A DNA stretch of 64,000 nucleotides from Quercus robur. Its lineage: Eukaryota; Streptophyta; Magnoliopsida; Fagales; Fagaceae. The notes below the pieces were generated by a model. It was not told the origin of the DNA, did not search any database, and worked only from the letters and a program-made list of their open reading frames with translations. This document shows positions 34,690 through 44,563 of this stretch, one piece after another. The stretch's first letter is position 1. Each line of letters starts with the position of its first letter. A program made the position numbers and the translations under genes. The DNA lies in contig NC_065536.1 in NCBI RefSeq assembly GCF_932294415.1, positions 2,914,001 through 2,978,000 of the forward strand. The letters run 5' to 3'.

Positions 34690-36041
34690 CACTATATATA
34701 TAAATATATATATTAAAAGCCAAAACTAAGATAAAATCAAATTAAATTTCAATTGAATTCTCAATTTTGCGCCATGTGTTCCATTTAAGTTTTAATTTTT
34801 GTACAAAATGAATTATTGAGTATAAAAATAAAAGAATCCAAATCCAATTAGATTCTAAATTATATTTCAATTAGAGTTCAATTTTGCACAATGTGTTCAT
34901 CTAATTTTTTAATTTTTGTAGCAAGTGAATTATTGAATGCAAAAACCAAAGAGTCTAAATCAAATTAATTCTAATTTATATATATATATATATATATAAA
35001 GACAAAACTCAAAGAAAAACCAATTATATTCTCAATTTTGTGCCACATGTCCCATCTAATTTTAAATTTTTGTGTCAAATGAATTATTGAATGTAAAACT
35101 TGAATAGTTCAAATCCAATTAGATTCAAATTTGGTTTTCAATTGAAGTCCAATTTAGTGTCACGTGTTCATCTAATTTTTAAATTTTTATGACAAGTGAA
35201 TTATTGGATGAAAAAACTGAAATGTCTAAATCCAATTAAATTTTAAATAATATATATGTGTGTGTGTGTGTGTGTGTGTATATCAAATCAAATACTATAT
35301 AATAAAAGTTGGCCTTAGAAGCCGTGGTTACGCAAAGTGGCTACTTTCACTAATTAGTAAATTAATTTTATATTATTTGTTGGGATATATTTCCTCAAAT
35401 TAAGGGATAATATTTAACAACGGTTTAGTTTAGGTAAAACCTTTTCATTTAAATTTCAACAAATTTAAATTCTATTAAAACTAAAAGTCTGTTATAAAAA
35501 AATTCTAAACTTAAATCTCAAACAATAGCCCACGTTTTGACTTCTACTTCAACTAAAAATCTATTATCAATATTTTAAGAAAAACTAATTAGTAAATAAT
35601 TGTGTACATTTAAACTTCAACAAATTTAAATTATATTCAAACTAAAAAGTCTATTATTAAATTTTTTTTTAACTTAAATATTTAAAAAAAATTAAATTCT
35701 ATTCAAAAAAAAGTTTATTATAAAAAAATTTTAAACTTAAATTCCAGATAGCAACTCACATTTTCTTTCTTAAAAAAAAAAAAAAAAAAAACCTTTTGAC
35801 TTATACTCTAACTAAAAGTTTATTATCAGCATTTTTAGAACAACTAATTAGTAAATTAATTTTATATTATTTGTTATGATATATTTTCTCAAATTAATGA
35901 ATAACATTTAACAATTGTTTAATATAAATAAAACTAAAAGTATATCATCAAAATTTTCTAAACTTAAATCCAACACAACTCACTTTTTTCCCCCCAAGAT
36001 GTAACTTACGCTTACGTTTTAATCTAATAAATTCAACTTAC
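34690..36041 (+). mobile_element. Helitron-like repeat units and AT-rich remnant
   Basis: From 34,690 to about 35,250 the block CAATTAGATTCTAAATT, CCAATTTTG-GTCA-GTGTTCATC, AATTTTTG and GTGAATTATTGA recurs several times with a period near 130-150 bases. A (TG)n/(AT)n stretch follows at 35,250-35,280. Then comes a second type beginning near TACTATATAATAAAAGTTGG (35,294), with an internal duplication (about 35,356-35,440 and 35,835-35,930). No genes are seen. Confidence 0.5.
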
Positions 36042-36044
36042 TTA

Positions 36045-36959
36045 GACTGTATTTGGTTCATGTAAAATATTTTCCGGAAAATAAATATTTTCCGGAAAAT
36101 AAATATTTTCCAGAAATGCTATTTTTGAAAAAGGAAAATATTTTCAAGTGTTTGGTTGCATTCCAAAAAATGCTTTGGAAAATATTTTACAGTGTTTGGT
36201 TGTTTTGTTGAAAATGCTCTAGAAACCCATTTTTATCATGTTTCTCACATTTTGTTAAGATCCAAACAAATATTATTACATAGAATCAAAATATATAAAC
36301 AACACAAGAAACAAAAATCAAAACAAAAACATCATTTATTCACAAACTCAGTGAAAGGGAGAAGAAAGAGTGAGAGATTGAGGGAAAGAGAGATCGGGAA
36401 AGAGAGAATCGGAGTGGATGGAGGCAGCGGCAGTCAGATCGGGTGGGTTTGGGGGTGGAGTGGAGTGGGCTGGTGGTTGGTGGCGGCTAGTGCATTAGAG
36501 AGCCTGGTGGAGCACGACCTACGGTTGATTGTCAAGATTAGAGCTCGTCGGTGCATGGCTGGCGATCGGAGAGGTGGATCAGTGATGAGGGAGGAGTGGG
36601 CTGAAATCTGGGTGGATCGGTGTTTGTGGGTCTTGGGTGTTTGGCCGGTGCGTGATCTGGGCAGTGGGCCGGCGTGATCGGAGCTTGGCTGGACTGGCCG
36701 GAGCTTGGCTGAGGTGAGGCATGATCTGGGTTTTGTGGGTGTGCTCGTGCTCGAGCTCTCTCTCTCTCTCTTTGCGTGTGAGTCCAGAAATGGTTTGAAA
36801 TGAAAATTTTGACTGAAACCAATTTCCGGGTCAAAGCCAATAAAACACACGGTCAACTGAAAATATTTTCTAGAAAATTTATTTTCCATGCGCAACCAAA
36901 CACCCGCATTTACGGAAAAGCATTTCCGGAAGTGATTTGAAGCCAAAACAAACACAGCC
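36045..36959. mobile_element. TTA-flanked MITE with captured GC-rich interior
   Basis: The left end GACTGTATTTGGTTCATGTA and the inverted right end (GGCTGTGTTTGTTTTGGCTT) are related, and subterminal ATTTTCCGGAAAA motifs recur on both sides. TTA flanks both ends (36,042-36,044 and 36,960-36,962), which fits the 3-base duplication of PIF/Harbinger-type elements; hAT-type is the alternative. The interior at about 36,355-36,780 is GC-rich. The long overlapping open frames on both strands there are products of base composition, with no recognisable domain. Confidence 0.65.
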
Positions 36960-36962
36960 TTA

Positions 36963-37640
36963 TTCTTCTTTACTTTTGAATTTGCAAGCAGGATATTATG
37001 CCAGGGAAAATTTATTGTAAATAAGCAAAATAGTAGACACCCATTTAAGTTCTTGGTTCTCTTATGTAAGTTTTTATTTATTTTTTAATTCTCAATGTTT
37101 GAACTCTTTTGTGTATGTTTTGATTTTGGGTTTTGGTTATTGTATTTAATTTTTGAGTGTATTGATTTTTTTGGTTAGACAATCATTAGGAAAAATTGGT
37201 ATTGAGGAACTATTTTGTTTATTATTGTTTGTACTGACTAAGACATATATTAAACATAACTCTAATATGAATGATCAAACTCATACTACATCTCATATTA
37301 AGAAATTAACATAAAGTACAAAGATAATTTTAATATATAAAAATAGATAAACACGGATAAACTCTAAACTCTAAAAATTTAGAACTTAAAGTAATTTTTT
37401 GTTAAAACTATTTACTTATTTTATAATTTATTATTACTATTTATTTAATAATTTAGTTTTAATTATTTTAAAAAAAATTATTTTACATATGAATCTTCAT
37501 CAAGCCGTGAGGATTTCTGTATAATTTGAACTTATTCTAAAAAAAATGTATAATTTGAATCTTATAATTGTGATTGCTTTTAATTTGAAGTCCAATTTTG
37601 TGTATCTAATTTTTAAATTTTTGTGTCAAGTAAATTATTA
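36963..37640. other. Intergenic AT-rich; right part is a Helitron-like unit
   Basis: The last ~80 bases (AAGTCCAATTTTGTGTATCT ... GTAAATTATTA) belong to the Helitron-like family, and the unit is interrupted at 37,646 by a solo LTR. The rest is AT-rich without genes. Confidence 0.45.
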
Positions 37641-37645
37641 GGTAC

Positions 37646-38408
37646 TGTAGGGACACGATTCTCAAACGACCCAACAATGACGTTGGGCTCGCACGTGGAG
37701 GATCCCTCACAATAAGATTTGTAGAGAGTGGGCTTGAAAGGCTAGCGTTTGGTCACAGGGCGTTGGGCCAGACCGGACTTTAGGGAAACTCAAATAAGAA
37801 AAGGCTTCAGCCTGGATATCCAAGCCCTACAGCTTTGTAACTTGAGGGATTGGACTCCTCGGATCATGTCCGAGGAGCACTAATGCCTTTCTCCGGTTAC
37901 CCGGCGGTGGGTTTTTCGTGGTGGTGTACATATATTATCCGGGCATTCTCATCCCTGGAGTTTTTTCCAGGAAGTGAGATGGGCTCCCCTTTCTGATTAG
38001 TTTACCTTTTCTTTTATACTATCTTACGTTCGATGTCCCTCGTCCACGTGTAGGGTCAATTTTTCCAGGACTGATATTTGTCCCGTCAGTCTAATCCCGC
38101 AATTGTTGGGGATGGTTGATAAAACTGAAGAATACTGCTATGTTAGGTGCAGAGCCTTATTTAGGAAGGGTAATAAGGGTAACTTTCCCAAGATATTTTA
38201 GATCTCCTCATGGATTTTTCTTATAGCTCTTTTTTACCCCTCTTCTTAAGGTAGCTTTGGGTCTGCCGATGACTAAACTGTCCTCGGCTGCATCTCTGGG
38301 CCACCTTCAGCCTTATATTTTCGAGCTTGGGCCATAATCTTTTTCGGCTTAGGCCTGTGGACTTCCCATGAGCAAGCGGGTCTGGCCCATAAATTATCAG
38401 GCCCCACA
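37646..38408 (+). mobile_element. Solo LTR 1, 763 bp, target duplication GGTAC
   Basis: It runs from TGTAGGGACACG to GGCCCCACA. GGTAC precedes it at 37,641-37,645 and follows it at 38,409-38,413. It is much more GC-rich than its surroundings. It is colinear with the element at 39,491-40,267, with about nine substitutions in 763 bases and one 14-base length difference. Because each copy has its own target duplication, they are two separate solo LTRs and not the two ends of one element. The orientation is a guess. Confidence 0.9.
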
Positions 38409-38742
38409 GGTACAAAAATGGAAAAGTTAAAATCCAATTAAATTCTAAATTGGATTTTAATTGGAGTTCAATTTTGCACCACGTATCCTATGTAATTTTT
38501 TTAATTTTTGTGGTAAGTGAATTATTAGGTGCAAAAACCGAAGAATCTAAATTCAATTAAATTCTAAATTATATATATATATATATATATATATAATGAG
38601 AAACTATTACATATTTTAGAAATTTATGACTTAAAAAATGTGTAAGTTGTAACTCTAACTCCAGGTATAATTTGAATTCATACATTTGTAATTATGATTG
38701 TTTTTAAATGTACCAGTATATATGCATGGGATTATACACTAG
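38409..38742 (+). mobile_element. Right part of a Helitron-like unit ending CTAG
   Basis: It continues the unit split by solo LTR 1 (ATTATTA-GGTAC-AAAAATGG) and ends GGGATTATACACTAG at 38,742, followed by T. A TATATGCATG sequence near the end could form the small terminal hairpin. The next unit starts directly at 38,743. Confidence 0.55.
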
Positions 38743-39058
38743 TCTATATATATATATATATATATATATAAAGCCAAACCTTAGAGAAAATTCAATTAAA
38801 TTCTAAATTAGATTTCAATTGTGGGTTAACTTTGTATCATGTGTCAACTTAAGTTTTTTATTTTTTGTGCCAAATGAATTAATGAGTGAAATCACCATAC
38901 ATTTCATCTTATCAACTATTAGAATAAAAATGATAATAAGTAATAATTAAACTTATGGAGGAATTTTGACATGCATCTAATTACATTTATTTATTTTATA
39001 ATAATAAAACGTGTTTATTTTTAAATGCGTCAATGCATATGCATGAGTTACAAGTTAG
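38743..39058 (+). mobile_element. Short Helitron-like unit abutting the previous one
   Basis: It starts TCTATATATATA immediately after the preceding CTAG and shares the AAAGCCAAACCTTAGAGAAA head. It ends GCATGAGTTACAAGTTAG before T. The terminal base pattern (GTTAG, not CTAG) is altered, and the copy is shortened to 316 bases. Confidence 0.5.
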
Positions 39059-39485
39059 TACATATATACACATAGAAAGAAAAAATTAAATTTTAGATAT
39101 CTCCATTAAAAATATAAAAAGTGACAACTTATTAAATGAAAATTAGATATGATAAACACTCTTATTATGTGATTATATGGGTTTGATTCTTAAGTAAAAA
39201 AAAACCAATCTATTTGCATGGGGTTTTTTTTTTTTTTTTTTTTGGGGGGGTGGGGGGGGTGGGAAGAAGAGGGGATACCTTATATAACGACATATGGAGA
39301 AACGTGTGAGATTTACATTTACTATTAAAATCTCATTTCAAAAGAAACAGAGTTATGCAACATATAAGATGGATTGAATTAGCAAATACAAGTGAGCTAG
39401 GGGTTGAGTGAGCAAATGTGGCAACAAATACCAGCCAACATTAGTTGAAACTTGAAAGAGTGATCTTCAAAGCAAATTTTATATG
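39059..39485. other. Intergenic between Helitron-like unit and solo LTR 2
   Basis: It contains a T-run going into an interrupted G-run at about 39,224-39,260. It is otherwise AT-rich and non-coding. Confidence 0.5.
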
Positions 39486-39490
39486 ACAGT

Positions 39491-40267
39491 TGTAGGGACA
39501 CGATTCTCAAACGACCCAACAATGACGTTGGGCTCGCACGTGGAGGATCCCTCACAATAAGATTTGTAGAGAGTGGGCTTGAAAGGCTAGCGTTTGGTCA
39601 CAGGGCGTTGGGCCAGATCGGACTTTAGGGAAACTCATATAAGAAAAGGTTTCAGCCTGGATATCCAAGCCCTACAGCTTTGTAACTTGAGGGATTGGAC
39701 TCCTCGGATCATGTCCGAGGAGCACTAATGCCTTTCTCCGGTTACCCGGCGGTGGGTTTTTCGTGGTGGTGTACATATATTATCCGGGCATTCTCATCCC
39801 TGGAGTTTTTTCCAGGAAGTGAGATGGGCTCCCCTTTCTGATTAGTTTACCTTTTCTTTTATACTATCTTACGTTCGATGTCCCTCGTCCACGTGTAGGG
39901 TCAATTTTTCCAGGACTGATATTTGTCCCGTCAGTCTAATCCCGCAATTGTTGGGGATGGTTGATAAAACTGAAGAATACTGCTATGTTAGGTGCAGAGC
40001 CTTATCTAGGAAGGGTAATAAGGGTAACTTTCCCAAGATATTTTAGATCTCCTCATGGATTTTTCTTATAACTCTTTTTTACCCCTCTTCTTAAGGTAGC
40101 TTTGGGTCTGCCGAGGACTAAACTGTCCTCGGCTGCATCTCTGGGCCACCTTCAGCCTTATATTTTCGAGCTTGGGCCATAATACTTGGGCCATAATCTT
40201 TTTCAGCTTGGGCCTGTGGACTTCCCATGAGCAAGCGGGTCTGGCCCATAAATTATCGGGCCCCACA
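39491..40267 (+). mobile_element. Solo LTR 2, 777 bp, target duplication ACAGT
   Basis: It has the same family and ends as solo LTR 1 (TGTAGGGACACG to GGGCCCCACA). It is flanked by ACAGT at 39,486-39,490 and ACAGT at 40,268-40,272. Its extra 14 bases relative to LTR 1 are a tandem duplication of ACTTGGGCCATAAT near 40,171-40,198. No internal retrotransposon sequence remains. Confidence 0.9.
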
Positions 40268-40527
40268 ACAGTTATATGTGATGTTCATCTCGTATGATAT
40301 GCTATGCATATTGTGCGGGGATAAAAATAAAATAAAAATTGATAGAACCACAATAAGGACTTATACTTAAAACTGTGTTTATTCGATTGGATTAATACTA
40401 TTTTAATTTAAAATATACTCTTGATAAGAAAAGGGAACACCTTTGTTCATACTGGGTCAACTGATGGGGTTGATCAAAGAGAGTCTGAAGGTGTTAAGTT
40501 AGTAAATTAAATTTGTTTTAAAGCAAA

Positions 40528-41085
40528 ATTCCAAAGTAACAATGAGCTATTTTTGTGTATCCCTTCACTATAGGAGGAGTGGTGATGAAGCATTTATAAG
40601 ACAAGGGAAGAGTCAATTTGGTCGGAGGACTTGGATAGGGTCTAGTTTCTAGTAATACTGGACCCATCTGGATGATGACACAACCTTACCCTTGGTAGGA
40701 AATTTTCCCTAAAATTTTATGGTAGCTTATCCTCTCAGGTTGATTAAGGGGATGTACACCAACATCACTTAAGGCTTTGTCTCAAACTCCACTAAAAAAT
40801 TCCAAGGTAACAATGAGCCATATTTTTGTGTATTCCTTCACTGTAGTAGGGGTGGTGATGAAGCATTTCTAGGACAAGGGAAAAGTAAGTTTGGTGGAAG
40901 GACTTGAATGGGTCTGAGGCCGAGTAGCATTGGACCCATCTAGACAATGACACGACCTTACCTTAGCGGTAAATTAAAATTCTCCCTAAAACTTTATGGT
41001 AGGCTAGTAGCTTGTCTGCTTTAGATTAATCAAGGGAATATATATACCTATGCCACATAAGGCTTTATCTTAAACTCTATTAAAA
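40528..41085 (+). repeat. 271-bp tandem duplication upstream of G6PD4
   Basis: AATGAGCTATTTTTGTGTAT (40,541) recurs as AATGAGCCATATTTTTGTGT (40,812). Both are followed in the same order by CCTTCACT, GTGGTGATGAAGCATTT, GGACCCATCT and AAGGCTTT(G/A)TCT. The right copy ends about 285 bases before the G6PD4 start codon, so it may lie in the promoter. No gene is seen in it. Confidence 0.8.
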
Positions 41086-41369
41086 AATCATGATAACTTT
41101 TAGTAGTAGTTAGTATAATTGTAATAAGATATCAATTAATCATGAAAAAAACAAAGATTATCCATTATTATAAAAAATATCCCTTCTCAAAAAAAAAAAA
41201 AAAAATAAAAAATCCACAGACTGTCTCTCCTACACCCGACACCATAGGCCATAATTTGCAACGGTCCACTGCTTTGTTTTCTTGGTGGGTGTCTGTATTC
41301 ACAATTTCTAGTACCTTAAACAGAAGTACACACCTTCAAGAAAAACCCAGAAGAAGTCAAAGGGTGTCG

Positions 41370-43378
41370 ATGTCTTTTTGTTCTTTCTCAGTTCCCTTAT
41401 CGGAATCTTCAGTTTCCACAACCTTCTCTCTCTGCTCCAGAACTCCTCTCAAAGTCCCTATTTGTAACTTCCCTGTAAGTTTTCCAATCAGCTACACACA
41501 AACACATGTGGATATTATATGTATGTATGTATGGTTTTACAAATATAGAGTAAAATGGTGTTTTTGGTTTCTGGGAAAACTGTGGGAAAGTGAAAGAAAG
41601 TTAAGATTTTGGATTTTGGGTCTTTTTTAGTAATTGAAAAATGGAAAAGAAAGTGAATTTATTACAAGTCTTGTTGAAGCTATTAGCTTAAGTGAGCTGA
41701 GGTGAGAGTTCAATTGTGAGAAACCCAATTGGAGAAAATAGAAGTTTTGTTACTTTGGATTTTGGCTCTTTTGGTGAGAGAAAAATTATAAAGAAAATGA
41801 GGTTGTTACATGTCTTGTTGGAGCTATTAGCTTTAGATGAGCTGAGGTGAGAGTTCAATTGTGAGAAAATAGAAGTTTTGTTACTTTGGATTTTGGCTCT
41901 TTTAATGAGAGAAAAACGTTAAAGAAAATGAGGTTGTTACATGCCTTGTTGAAGCTATTAGCTTAGATGAGCTGAGGTGAGAGTTCAATTGTGAGAAACC
42001 CAATTGGAGAAAATAGAATGAAATGGTCTAAGTTTTGTTATTTAGATTTTGGCTCTTTTAGTGAGAAAAATGTTAAAGAAAATGAGGTTGTAACATGTCT
42101 TATTGAAGCTATTAGCTTAGATGGGCTGTGGTAAGAGTTCAATTGTGAGAAAACCCAAATGGAGGAAAAAGGATGAAATGGTCCAAGTTTTGTTATTTTG
42201 GATTCTGGGTCTTTTTGTAGGAGAAGAATGGAAAAAAGAAGGCGAACTTATTACTTGTCTTGTTGAACCGATTAGCTTAGGTGAGCTGAGGTGAGAATTC
42301 AATTTTATAAGAAATCCAAAAGTCAACAAAAGAATGTAATGGTCCACGTTTTGTTATTAAATGATGTCTCTTCATAAGAGGAAAATGGAACAAAAAGTGA
42401 TTGTTACTTCTCTGGTTGAAGCTATTAGCTTAGTTGCGCTCAAATGAGCTAATGTCAGTGTTCAATCATGAGAAACCAAAGAAGAGAAAGAAGATTGAAA
42501 TGGTCCAGATTTTGTTAATTTGGATGTTGGGTCTTTTAGTAAGAGAGATATGGAAAAGAAAGTGAACTTATTACTTGTCTCGTTGAAGGTATTAGCTTTA
42601 GGTAAGCTGAAGTGAGAGTTCAATTATGAAAAAACGTAGAAGGATAAAATATAATGAAATGCTCAAAATTTTGTTTTCTTTCCTTATTTTAGCAACCAAA
42701 CTATTTTTCCATTCATAGTTGAGGTTTATTGAATTTTAAAGCAGTAAAATTTAGTGCATTTTTTTTTTTTAAATATTTTTATATAAGTAAATAAGAATAA
42801 AGCTTGGTGCATATAAGTAAATAAGAGTAAAATTTAGTGCATATTTTTATATTTTTATATTTTTACATCCTTATCTATCAGATTAAGCTTTTAGAGTAAT
42901 TGGTAATTTAGTTAGCTATTCAATGGGAAATTAGAAGTTTTGATTTGAATTGAACCGTAAATATATTGTCTATGTTGAATCTCCTAGGGCCAAAATTCTG
43001 CTGTCCAATGTATTAAATTCAAAACCATTTCAGCCTAGTTAATTTTAAAAGCTATAAAAAGATTGGGAAAATACAATTGGAGAGGCAATCTTGGCACTTG
43101 TTAATGTTTTCCAATTCTGAGATGGAATTCAACTTTGCAAATAAAAGAAATCAGAAAGGGTTTTTTCAATTTTTTTTAACCGAGAGAGAGAGAGATCATT
43201 TTGTGAATCAATCAGCTCCACTCCTTTTTGTATATTTTGGTTCTGTTCCACCTTTTGATATTACAAATGGTTATAGGATTATTTCACAGAAATGTTTGAT
43301 TGAACAAAACTTATCGTTTATCTTGTCGATAGCATTGACAACTCATGTTAGGCATTTCCCCCCTCCCCCAACACAACC

Positions 43379-43409
<31 letters not shown>

Positions 43410-44525
43410 AAAAAAATTGTAAAGAAAAGTAAATTTTTTGTTTTGTTTGTGTTGAATGTAGGGTGCATTAAACAACATTCATTCCTTAACAGGTGGTCGC
43501 CTTGTGTGCTATGGTGGAGGTGCCAATTTCTACCGAAGATTTTATGGCCTAAGACTATGGATAATTGAGAGCCTAAACCTTTGGCAGAGGAATAGAAAAT
43601 GTGGACCAGCACATGAGTTTAAGAGTATAAGAAGTCAAGAGAAAGATCATTTAGCAAATCATTTGGAAACAACTTCATCATGTGAAGGACAAGTTATAAA
43701 CTTGCACAATGGTTAGCCATAGCTTTATATTACTAAGTACGCTTGTTATCATTACTTTTCTATGTCAGTAGAGATTAATGTCGTATGTGATTTATTTGTT
43801 ATGTTCAAATTGAGAATTATCTCAGTCCAAAACCCTTTTTTTTGGGGCATCTCAATAAAAAACTTAACATAGGTGACACTGGCAGATTCTATTGAAACAA
43901 CTTCAACTCAACCACCTGAAGAAAGTTCTGCCCAAAATTATGAACCAGATGTTTCCACGGAAGTTGTCACTTCTATTGAATCTAAAGCTTTCCAGCAAAC
44001 ACATTCCTCCAGTTCCTCCATTGAGGATAGTAAAGCACCATCACTCTGCATTGCTGTCATAGGAGCCACTGGTGAGCTTGCTAGGGGAAAGGTTTTTCCA
44101 GCATTATTTGCTCTGTATTACAGTGGCTTTCTTCCTGAGGTAGAACAAATTATACATCATTGTTCAGTTGGAGTTCTTTCTTTCTAAATTTAATCAATCA
44201 TAATCTCAGTTCTGCTTTTCCATGGCTTCAGAATGTAGGTATTTTTGGTTACTCAAGAAAGGATTTGACCGATGAAGAGCTGAGATCCATTATAGCTTCT
44301 ACTTTAACTTGCCGGGTTGATCATCAGTATGATTTTCATATCACCTAAGAAATTTCATGCTTCTATCATCCATTTTTGCTTTTTATTTTTTATGATTTCT
44401 TCATTTCTTGATGTGGTGCCTTTGGTGGGAGAGAAATAACTAGTATTTTGAGGACTCAGAAAAAACAGTTTCAGACCTTAAACTCCTTTTCTTTTAGACT
44501 CTTTTGGACAGGGTTGCAGTGTTAG

Positions 44526-44563
<38 letters not shown>

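Noticed and set aside
36156..36955. Two overlapping 173-residue frames on opposite strands
   Set aside because: They lie inside a TTA-flanked MITE with a GC-rich interior and start in its inverted repeats. No domain is recognisable.
37646..40267. A single LTR retrotransposon with two LTRs and a 1.1-kb interior
   Set aside because: Each copy has its own different 5-base target duplication, and the sequence between them is Helitron-like and AT-rich, without primer-binding or polypurine sites.
43077..43612. 163- and 89-residue frames around the G6PD4 exon 2 region
   Set aside because: They include the poly-C/poly-A tract and intron sequence, or are antisense to exon 2.
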